Source: Lantana camara (Eukaryota > Streptophyta > Magnoliopsida > Lamiales > Verbenaceae). Taken from it: a DNA stretch of 64,000 nt. The first letter of the stretch is position 1, and the number at the start of each line of letters is the position of its first letter. Below the pieces are notes generated by a model. That model worked only from the letters and a program-made list of their open reading frames with translations. It made no database searches and had not been told where the DNA came from. Positions 53,542-62,975 of the stretch are shown one piece after another. The stretch lies in contig CM074862.1 in the NCBI GenBank assembly GCA_037501455.1, forward strand, positions 65,441,501 through 65,505,500, given 5' to 3'. Both the position numbers and the translations under genes were made by a program.

Positions 53542-56209
53542 TGTAACGCCCCGGTTCCCGGATGAACAGGTAAGCACGCCACGTGTGCGTTTTGAGCGTA
53601 GGTTATTTTATTTCTTTAATTTATAATATATTCCTACGTGACATTCATAATTTTATAAAATTCATGAAACATAATTTATATCAATTCTTTAAATTCATAT
53701 CATTGAAAATATTATTTCATGACATGAAAAAATATTTATTGCATGAAATCAATTACCGAGAGTGATAAAATTACCTAATTGTCCCTAGTTAAATATTTTC
53801 TATAATTCTAGGGACTTAATTGCATAAACTCTTAGAGATTTGATTGAGCATATTTTAAATTGTTGCATACCTAATTGCATGACTTCATAAGACAAAGGAT
53901 TAAATTGCAATTGCTACATTTCACAAAAATCAAGGAGGATGAATTACGTTATTCATCTCCTAGCTTCCATGAGATCATTTCACACAAAATATTTCCCAAC
54001 TCATTCACTCTCTCTCTCGGTTTCAAGAAGAAAAAAGGGAAGAAGATAATTTTTCCATCAATCATCAAGATTTCAAGAAGTGTTACAAGGAATTAAGAGT
54101 TCATCATCATCATCATCTTCTTCTTCATCCATTTCTTAGCTTCAAGGTGGGTTTGGCATGAATCCATGATTCTTGATCATATTTGTATAAGCTAGGGTTT
54201 GAGATTTATGTGCTAGATGGATTGATTGGACATGGAAGCATGAATATGTGATCATATATTGAATTATAGCAGGGTTTGTTCATGAAATTGTTGAATATTG
54301 AGCTTGAGTGGCCAAGTTTGATCATAAGTGTGAAACATGAGTTTATGATGATATTTCATGGTTTTATGTGTCTAAGTGATATATTATCATGTATTGAAGT
54401 TGTATGCATCATATTACCAGAAATTATAGCTTTTGGGGATCAAAAATGGGATTTTGTAGCTTTGTTGCTTTCTTCCCGAGAGCATACTCTGTTTCTGCTC
54501 TGTTTTTCAGTTGCAGAAGCTGGGAACGACCGTTCCCAGCCTCAAGGCTTTGTGGGAACGGGCGTTCCCATTCCTTTTCAAAATTTAGGCGGCCGACCAC
54601 GGGAACGGCCGTTCCCATTTTGGCCTTGGAGCCGGAAGGGCCGTTCCCGGCTAGGAGCGCTTTTAAAATTAAAAACGTTGCCGCGTTTTTCTGGGCAACG
54701 GGAACGACCGTTCCCAGCTACAAAGGAAGCCTGGAACGGCCGTTCCCAAGGGGCTGACAGAACAAAATTCACTGCATAAAATTACGATTTTGACCCCTCG
54801 ACCCGACGACTTCTTTGACCCCGAATTGCTATAATATGTGTTAATATGATGTGAAACGAAATGTTATGATACCACATTGCATTTTCATGGTCGTCTCGAC
54901 ACATTTCCGCCGTTCGTCACTTTTTGGTCATTTTAGTTCATGTCTCACGAATGTACGTCGTATTTGCACAGGTCACGAGGGCGTGGACGGGGAGCAAGCT
55001 CCTTAGAACGCTTCTTTATTTTATTTTGCAAGAAAGGTGAGGTTTTGTTTTGGTAAAACGAACCCTATAACCCTTACGTGCTAGTTTTCGGCCCAAAATC
55101 TATTATAACTATAAACGTTTTCAAAGCTATCAATATTTCAAGCAAGAAAGTATCGATTGTCATGATTTTCAAGCATGTTTGGCGAGTACATGATTGCACG
55201 TGGGCCCGAGGGTAATTCTTGAGCCAACCGGGAAAGCAAGGGCTGACGGGTAACTCCTGAATTATCCTCACATTGTTGGGATCACCCCCGAAGCCACTAG
55301 GAGATTAGTGGTGGAAGGCGTTCCGTGTCTAGAGGGTCATGTCCTCTACACACACCATGTCGTGGATAGTCGAGCCTTGCAAACTCGCTATCACCCGGAG
55401 GAAGAAGGAGACTGGGGATTAATCCGGCATGTCGGGTTATCCTCGGGTTATTGCATGATTTCAAGCATGAACTTGTTTATGTGAGCACTAAATAAACTGC
55501 ATGATCACGTATTTATCAAGCAAGCAAGCATGATCACGTATTGTTCACGATTGGGAGTTCGGTTGGAGATTGCCCTTACTCGCCGGGGCCACATGTTCAT
55601 GATATTGACAAGCATGATTAAGTAAACGGGTTAAAATGGATAGTTGTAATCTCGGGCAAAGGATGAGATTTCTTGAACTATATAATTATTGTTTTCTAAA
55701 AGTCCTTACCCGAGGCTACAACTTGCATGTGACGTGTGTTATATTTAATTATTGCCCCTCACTCAGTCTTCGGTAGACTGATACTCCACTTTTCAGGTAC
55801 CTTTTGAGCTTGGTCGTGCTAGGCGGGCGTTGTTCGAGTCTTTTGCATCATCACGAGTCTAGCACCTTTCATGTATAGCATTTTGAGACATTTCATGTTA
55901 TGAAAGTTAGTGTCACGTTTTGAATACTTAATGATGTATCTTATTTAGACATGATAATGTATTGATAGTTAATTGGTACCTATATGTATCTATGTATTAA
56001 ATACGGTACCTATATATATGAATGACTTTACTGCTTCCGCTTTTTCTATTCATGATTGTTGATTTTGTTAGGGAGAGTGTCCCGCCTAGAGCGTCGTTTT
56101 GTTGTCACCCGTTCGCTGTGGTCTTGGTTTATGTATGAACTGTCCATTTCATACGTGGATCGAGGCTACAGTGCGGGGGATGTGGCGCCCTGGGGTCTAG
56201 GGTGCTACA
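53542..56209 (+). mobile_element. Solo chromoviral LTR S3 (2668 bp)
   Basis: Starts TGTAACGCCCCGG and ends GGTGCTACA, with perfect target duplication CGCTG (53537-53541 and 56210-56214). It has all the shared landmarks: donor TCAAG|GTGGG (54147), palindrome cluster (54520-54747), acceptor TTGCACAG (ends 54971), a 65-nt exon-like piece, donor AAAG|GTGAGG (55037), stem-loops (55644-55721 and 55764-55780), acceptor TTTTCAG (ends 55796) and the terminal block (about 56070-56209). Outside these, the sequence is unlike Chr-1. Confidence 0.94.
54520..54747 (+). repeat. Palindrome cluster in solo LTR S3
   Basis: Dyads at 54520-54539 (CTGGGAACGACCGTTCCCAG), 54553-54570, 54601-54616 (GGGAACGGCCGTTCCC, perfect), about 54633-54648 (damaged), 54700-54715 and 54733-54746 (GGAACGGCCGTTCC, perfect). 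The arms GGGAAC/GTTCCC are unrelated to GACAC/GTGTC of Chr-1, but the centre, number and place are alike. The upstream phrase GCTCTGTTTTTC is shared with Chr-1. Confidence 0.93.
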
Positions 56210-56214
56210 CGCTG

Positions 56215-56324
56215 GTTGGCTCTAATTGATGGATAACGAAGAAACCCTATTCCTTTGTGGGCTTATGAATGATCCAGGCATGATTGCTAATCCGCCCGCT
56301 TGGAGCTTGGAGAGAGATGGTTAG
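56215..56324 (+). pseudogene. Tat-C antisense gene 1, last part
   Basis: Continues after the solo LTR: GLMNDPGMIANPPAWSLERDG then TAG at 56322-56324, aligned with the C-terminus of Tat-A aORF1 (GLSCPPEMILNPPADIMTLDS then TAG). Both copies stop at the same codon. Confidence 0.8.
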
Positions 56325-56440
56325 CTTCTAGAAAGCTAACTTTTGATAGGATCATTAACTTTGTCCCTTGTAAATCTTGATTCAAGAAGGCGACCCTCGT
56401 TTCCTTCTTTTTTCTCTTCTTGACAGGCCCAAGCATACTG

Positions 56441-58026
56441 ATGGCAGAAAGAGGAGGTATGCACAATGTGGCAGCAGTCCTGGGCGCTCACCAGAACCAA
56501 GGGTGCCCACAGAATCAGTAATAGTAATAGCAGCAGCAACAACAACAACAACCTGGCCCAGGGGCGATCACAGCTAAGGAAGCTCAAGCATCCCAGGTAG
56601 GGGACGAGGGGATAGCCGATAATAGAATTGTTCCCTGATAAGAAGGGGGACCCATCCAACGAGGTGGGGAGAGGTCTCACCAAAACACTCCCAGCGAGCG
56701 CCAGGGATAACGCACTGGCGTGATAATCACTGAACTCCCCGAGGGTACAACCCCTCCCTCGAGGAAGAGAAAGAGGTTTTCGAATTTGGTGTTGATTACG
56801 GGGAAGGGCAAAGACATTGTCGTAGGCTAGCCCGGTGATGGGAAGACTTTCTCTTCCGAGGGGGAAAGAATTTGGGCGTTTGAGCGCACGAGGGACAGTT
56901 CATATCAACGGCCCTCCTCTTCAGGACCTACACTTTTGATGGATTACCCCGCCACTAGAAACTTGGTCTATGGCATCTTCCAAAGGTTGCAATTTACGGG
57001 TGACCACAGGAAACTGTTTGGCCAGAGTACCAATCAGGTGGTGGAAGATCTATGTTATTCCCTCATCGCAGTAAGTGTTATATCCTTCCACAAGTAATCT
57101 CATACTCATATCTCCATGTTTTCTTGCCCGAGAATTGTTTGGGTGTTATCCCGAGGTTGAAAAATCTTCAGCAACGCTCGCTGGCCTTTGCTGAGCGTAA
57201 GGCCAAATGCATGAAGATGGCCCGAGCGGCCAATCCTGCCCAACTCCAGGAGGAGATTGACTTGCTGAAGGCCGAGCTGGAGTCCCTCGAGACTAAGCAT
57301 GACAAAGTCAAGAAAGATCTCAATAAGAAGGAGGATGCTCACAAGAAATTACGAGATAGACTGACTAAGGCTCAGAGCGACAATGAGACCCTGGCCAAGA
57401 ATATGGAGGAGCGCAATCAGTAGCTTAATGCCTCTAAATAGAAATATACTGAGGCCACCAAGAAAGCCTACGAGGAGGAATTCAACAGGGTGCTCCCCGA
57501 GCGCATAGCTGAGGTGAACCGCGAGGCTTTGCTCAAATTCTACCATTCCAAGGCGTTTGGAATTGCAGCCAACCTGCACTATTATGATAAGGCTCAAAAA
57601 CCCTTCAACTTGGCCATTGGGCAGCTGATCACACGAGGCTTGGCACCTCCCAACGCTCGGAAGCACTGGTGCATGGGCCTCCAATATGATGAAGAATTGA
57701 ATGAGTCAGCTACGGACGGGGGGAACCCGGAGGACAACCTGATAGAGCCGGAATATGCTGAACATATAGCTCTTCTTCAAGAGGAGTTCGTGGTGGCCCA
57801 CGAGCCTGAGCCCATCCCCGAGGGAGATAACGAGGGGACCCCTGAGGCTACGCCTGTTCCTGAGGGTTCCTCCAATGCTGCCCCCAAAGCATCGGTTCAA
57901 GAAGAGACTTCTGCTCCCATAGTTGAGACCACTGAGCCTCAAGCTCCCCAAGTGCCTACCAGTACTCCCAACCCTGAAGTGGTTGACTTAGAAGGCGGCC
58001 AAGGCCAAGATACTCAGACCAGTTGA
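56441..58026 (+). pseudogene. Tat-C antisense gene 2 (aORF2)
   Basis: Preceded by a 3' splice-like TTCTCTTCTTGACAG (ends 56426). The start MAERGGMHNVAAV leads to a Gln-rich stretch with stops (about 56500-56580), low-complexity sequence, then exon end GDHRKLFG..LCYSLIA before a GTAAGT donor at 57071. Past the intron, VIPRLKNLQQ opens a coiled coil (about 57160-57420) and the C-terminal domain with SKAFGIAANLHYYDKA and an acidic Pro/Glu tail ending at 58026. Stops at 57421-57423 and about 57436. The acceptor is less clear than in Tat-A (CCCGAG rather than CCAG near 57132). Function unknown. Confidence 0.78.
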
Positions 58027-58275
58027 GCATGATTAGATCGATCTTTTCAAAAAATTTCTCAAACTTGGTCTGGAGTTTCCTGTGATATTTTCTAGGGGTT
58101 CAATCTCGTAGACAGGAATTAAATAGCTATCCCAAGGGTCTTCTTGAATTTGCCTATAGCCTTTAAGAAAAACTTATAATTTTCTATTATATGTCGATGA
58201 CTTGAATGCCCACCTTTTGTAATAGACCATACTCTCCTTTTTCTTTTTCTTTTTTTTTTTTTTTTTTGAATAAAT
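58027..58275. other. Tat-C interior between antisense gene 2 and Copia-3
   Basis: Non-coding tail of Tat-C with a pyrimidine run of about 50 bases ending in some 20 T (about 58218-58267), directly left of the Copia-3 insertion. The rest of Tat-C would lie right of Copia-3, outside the window. Confidence 0.6.
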
Positions 58276-60288
58276 TGTTAGGAATAGTGCCCTTAAAGCA
58301 GCTTTTGGCTTTACTATTTCCTTGTAATATTACAAACAACCTTTGAATGATAAACGAGACGATTTTGCTTATAGGCATTCACTTCTTTATGTGCTTATTT
58401 ATGTCTGTTTGGGTTGACTGTGTTTTTGCATGTATTTAACTCCTCTAATCCGATGAGGCCGTTAAGAACTTTTTTGTTATGGGAACGACACATAAAACAA
58501 GTTCTTAACTCCATATGTGAGGATTAGAAACTTCTCCAAGTCGAGAGTCCGATAGACAGTGGGAGTGTTGACCTTGACTCTATTGAGACTTGCTTATGTG
58601 ATTATATCCTTTTGAAGGATCAGTCAGTTTCATGGGGTAATAAGTGCATACGATGATGCGTTCATAATACATGAGGGTGGTTGTTACTAGAACTTCATCA
58701 CTGAGATCTCCCGCGTGAGAACATTCCTAAATGGGAAAGGAAGTCTCCTAGAAACTTCCAGATTAGGAAATATCTCACAGGTCAATAACGTGATTCATTA
58801 ATCCTTAGACTTGAGATTCTGTAATGTCTCATATGAGCTAACTCTATAATCTTTGATATAGGCTCAAAAGGGTGTCGCCATATAGACACCTGAACCGCGG
58901 CCTATGTTGGGATTACACAAGTGGCATATGTAGAATTAGTAGAATCTACAAAGGACCTACACTTGTTGCAAGAACAAGAATGATCTCTTACTGATTGAGT
59001 TGTTCGTAGTCCATTAAACATAAACCCTTGGCCAAGCTTAATAAAAGATCAAGACATCAAGAAAATGCGGTTTTCTTGGATTGAGGTCTAAATGGATATG
59101 AAACGAACTTAACTTTAAAGATCAAGAATATTTAGGCTCTAAGAATATTCTCATGCCTTAGTTCTTGATTAAGAGATGGGGTTGTAGGAGGACCGTATTT
59201 CACTGTATGTTATTGACTGAAAGGTTCTACGATTTATTTCGTTATTCGGCTAGGGGTCACACATCCATTGCTAGATTACGATAGTGTGATCTGTGAAGTG
59301 ATTAATTAATTACTGTCACTGCTAATCGAATAATGAACCTATAGGGTCACACACAAATGCCAGGACACGAGGGTTATGGTAGGATGTTAATATGATTAAC
59401 GAAGGATCAAATTGTTGATCAAAATAGAGAGAGCAACACGTGGGCATTGCCACGTGTCAAAAGCACGTGACTGCCACGTGTCACACGTATCCACTATGTG
59501 GCTGCCACGTGTCATGCACACGTGGCACGTACGTGTCTCTAAGCGTGAAATTTTATTACACGCGAATTCTTTTCTAGAATTAATTAATTAAATTGTAATT
59601 AATTAACTTAAGTCTTTTAATTAATTTTGAATTAATTATTAAGATTTTATTTCTCAAGCTGAACCCAATAAATAATTAATTGAGAATTAATTAATTTATT
59701 GAATCTTGACTTTTAGCTTTAGGAAAGTTGAAAAGTCTAACTTCCTATTGTAGGAGAGAGAAGATTATTCTTGCTAGACTTGGAGAATAAGTTAGGAACT
59801 TATTTTCTCCAATTAAATAAATAATTAAATTAGTTAATTAGTGAGCAAGAAAATAAGTCCACTAGGTTTAGGAAAACACTAGGGAGTTCCAACCCCCCTT
59901 GTATAAATACAAGGGTGGGACTTCTCTTATTCTTTAGACCAACCCTCACGAAGTGTTAAGCTTTTGAGAAAAATAAAAGAAAAGTTTTCAAAAGTAAAAC
60001 CCTAGCCATTAACACAAGTTATAGAACTAGCATTCTCACTTGCTTGATCGTGTTCTAGGACTCGTGTGGATACGCTTTAGAGGATCGCTGCTTTGGAATC
60101 TATCGAGAATCGTTCTAGGGATATTCCTCTTGAAGGGTGTTCAGTAGGCGGTACTGACATCACTAGAAAGCTTCAATCAACGTAAATTTCTAAACACCCT
60201 AAGATACGATAGGAGAATTGCAAGTCCATGATCAATCTTTTGGAAAAATTTTAAATTTCCGCTGTGTTTCTGCTCTAGTTTTCCAACA
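58276..60288 (+). repeat. Copia-3 5' LTR (2013 bp)
   Basis: Starts TGTTAGGAATAGTGCCC like the solo LTR at 43319, and ends TTCCAACA. It has six CACGTG boxes in U3 (59436-59537) and TATAAATA at 59902-59909. At over 2 kb it is long for a copia LTR. Confidence 0.88.
59436..59537 (+). promoter_or_regulatory. Six CACGTG boxes in Copia-3 LTR
   Basis: CACGTG starts at 59437, 59451, 59464, 59475, 59506 and 59519, followed by the palindrome CACGTACGTG at 59526-59535. Four are in GCCACGTGT or ACACGTGG contexts typical of ABA and stress elements. The same number is present in the solo LTR, though spacing and flanks differ. Confidence 0.85.
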
Positions 60289-60290
60289 AG

Positions 60291-60302
60291 TAGTATCAGA
60301 GC
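60291..60302 (+). other. Copia-3 primer-binding site
   Basis: TAGTATCAGAGC, the initiator tRNA-Met site with its second base changed from G to A, two bases after the LTR. Confidence 0.8.
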
Positions 60303-60559
60303 CACCTTGCAACGCTCGTATTGTATCGTTATAGCTTTATGAATTTTGATTGAAAATTCTTGAATTTTATTATATGTTGTGTATTCATGATTTTAGTTTG
60401 AAATACGAAATTGCCGGATCAAAACTGTTTCTTGAAAAATTTGTGAAAATCGTTTTCTATTTAAATCTGGTTTTAAACTGTTTTGGCTTAGACTGATTTG
60501 AACTGTTTTAATTCGGAATTGGATCGCTTGAATTTATGGAAATTACGAAACGAGATTCG

Positions 60560-60775
60560 GAACGGGTTCACACACGTGCCGCCCCGCATCACCGTCGCCC
60601 GTCGCACGCAGCGGCCCGGGCACGCCTAGCACGCGCCGTTCCGTCCCCGTCCGCCCGGTAGCGCGCGCGAGTGGCGAGCGAGCCTGCGTGCGCGAACGGG
60701 CAGCAATTGCTGCGCGGTAGCGCACTAGCCTATCCCGCACACCTTGCGCGGGTCGTTCCGGACCCGATTTTCGTT
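60560..60775 (+). other. GC-rich island in the Copia-3 leader
   Basis: About 200 bp of very high GC and CpG content in an otherwise AT-rich leader, with clusters of CGCGC and CCCGC words. The minus-strand open frame over it (60543-60791) looks like a composition artefact. The Copia-2 leader is cut before this point, so it cannot be compared. Confidence 0.7.
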
Positions 60776-61866
60776 TCGTGTTTTTTTCCAATTTCGAAAA
60801 TCGCGAATTACGAAAATTTGATTTGATTTTAAAATTATAAAATTATTTATTTGAAATAATTATAAAATTTGGGATTTTATGAATTAAAGTCAACTTCTTA
60901 TTTTTTGAGAAAATTACGAAAATCACTTTGAATGATTTATTAGACAAAAATTTAATTTTGAATTAATTGTTGTTTTGTCATAATCCTGTGAATTTGATTT
61001 TGAATAAATTCATGAATAATGAACTATATTCAAATTGCTTAAGTTAATTGTAACTTGAAGTCAAAGGAATTTTAAATTTAGTTGGTAAATTTAAATAAAA
61101 GTTGAATCATGCTAATTTAGGTGATCATGGGTTAGTCTTATGTATGTTTTAAATTCTGCACATGGATGATTTCAATTGGGGTCGGTGCCCCATATTTGCG
61201 CGTTTTCAATTGGGGTTGGAGCCCTACTTATGTACGTACTGTTATGTGTTTATTATATGGTTTTCCTTATTATTGTTTTTGGGCCGGGGTGTGCCCCGTG
61301 TACTTGTCTATGGCCAATATGAAGATTGAGCCATATTACTTTTTGTAAAGAGAGTAGAACTTGGGAAGTGAGGTTCTTATTTTCATTTTGGAGACAAGCA
61401 CCCATGGAATACGAAGGATCCACAAGGAGCCCTTGAAGAACGGTGGTCATAAGAAGACCCCTCAAAATGTTTAGGAGGGTTTCTATTAATGTAATAGATA
61501 GGGCTGTTTTTCCATTAAATTTTGTACCCCTATGTGATATGAACTGTCTTATGTGGCATGAATGTTAGAACTAGTGATTTTGGAGTGGCTCTCGAAATCA
61601 CATATAAGATAGGATACCCATGATCATCTCATAATTAGTATCATGCTAGGACATGTTATCTGCTAATTGCTTCTGTGATGCACATTACGTGAAATTGCAT
61701 TAAACAAGACAATTAAAATTTAGATAACATTATATGTTGGTGAGGTCATTCGAAAATCCCTTTTAAATAATGAGCTAAATTCGAATAAATAGGCATTTTA
61801 TCACGGTAATAAAATTCCTAGCATTCCATCAATAGGATTTAGGACTTAATAAGTGAACCTAGTTGC

Positions 61867-62194
61867 TGTCTCATGAGTCATGGGGTAATTAGTGGATCTT
61901 ATTAACTCCTAGTTTCCTGATTAATTATTTTAAGTAATTAATATTTCTTAACTATTTTAGAATGGGCGATGTCTCACAAGTCGTGGGTCGTTCCGGACTA
62001 AGTTTGGTTGAGATCTTATGATTGATGGGTCTAGCTCAACACTGAAGTAGATATAGATGTCTCACGAGTCGTGGGTCCATAGTCAAAAGATCAGTGATGC
62101 AAAATATTGCTAGGAATTTAATGAGAGATCGAATTGGTAAATAGTACCTACCTAAGAATCTTAGACCTTTGGATGTCTCACGAGTCGTAGGTCC
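61867..62194 (+). repeat. Four copies of a CACGAGTCGTG motif in the Copia-3 leader
   Basis: GATGTCTCACGAGTCGTGGG and variants at 61867-61885, 61968-61989, 62056-62078 and 62172-62194. Spacing between starts is 101, 88 and 116, against 98, 87 and 113 in Copia-2. The last copy ends about 200 bp before the gag start. Confidence 0.88.
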
Positions 62195-62399
62195 AAAAGC
62201 AAGATTGCTTGGGATCCTGGTACCCACTAAGAAAATAAGTTTCTTCTAAAGTCGTTGAGATTTCTGGACTTTCTAAAAATAGTGGGAGAACATATTTCTA
62301 AAGACCTTGATAATATGTATAATCGTTATTATTCAGCATGCTCATGATTTCTCTATTTTTCCATTTAGGTTGTAGTTCTGTGATTCTCTACAAACTGAA

Positions 62400-62975
62400 A
62401 TGGCAACCAAAAACCCTTTGATATCCATCCTCGATTCAAACAAGTTGACAGGGCCCAATTACTCTGATTGGCTTCGGAATCTAAAGATAGTTTTAGATTC
62501 TGATAAGAAAAGATATGTTCTCTTCGAGGGAGAGCCTATCCCTGAGGGTGAGGCTCCGACTCGGGCCGAAAGAGACGCAATTGCGAAATGGTCTGAAGAC
62601 ATTGTTCAAGCCCGTTGCCTCATGTTGGCTAATATGTCTCCGGACATGCAAAGGCAACATGAGTCTGAGGAATACGCTTGGGAGATTTATGACCATCTTG
62701 GGCAAATGTACCACCCCAAAGAGCGTGTTCTAAGGTACAACACCTCTAAGGAGCTCTTTCATCTCAGAATGAAGGACGGTACAAGTGTCCACAAACATGG
62801 GCTTAACTTCCTCGCTTTGAACGAGAAGCTTACTTCCATGAAGATGCCTCTAAGTAAGGACCTCGCCGTGGACTTGTTGCTCGCATCGCTTCCACCATCA
62901 TTCAATCCTTTCGTGCTGAACTTCAACATGAATCATGCTCATGCTACTGCGCTGAGCAGATTAGTCAGCTTGTGA
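62400..62975 (+). pseudogene. Copia-3 Gag, frame 1
   Basis: Starts MATKNPLISILDSNK; UBN2-type Gag, strongly similar to Copia-2. The frame closes at 62973-62975 because about one base is missing near 62945-62960, with small rearranged bases around it. The rest of Gag continues in the next frame at 62960. Confidence 0.88.

Noticed and set aside
54520..54747. Repeat-spacer pattern considered as CRISPR-like
   Set aside because: Plant retrotransposon context, palindromic units without conserved spacer length, no cas genes.
54276..54779. Overlapping open frames on both strands over the S3 palindromes (ERPFP/NGRS repeats)
   Set aside because: Palindromic DNA gives similar frames on both strands; they are by-products of the repeat cluster.
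56336..56683. Minus-strand frame with a run of Leu
   Set aside because: Shadow of the Gln-rich CAG/CAA repeat of antisense gene 2 on the other strand.
57106..57342. Minus-strand frame opposite antisense gene 2 of Tat-C
   Set aside because: Shadow of the coiled-coil coding sequence.
60543..60791. 82-residue Arg-rich minus-strand frame
   Set aside because: Produced by the GC-rich island; no family features.
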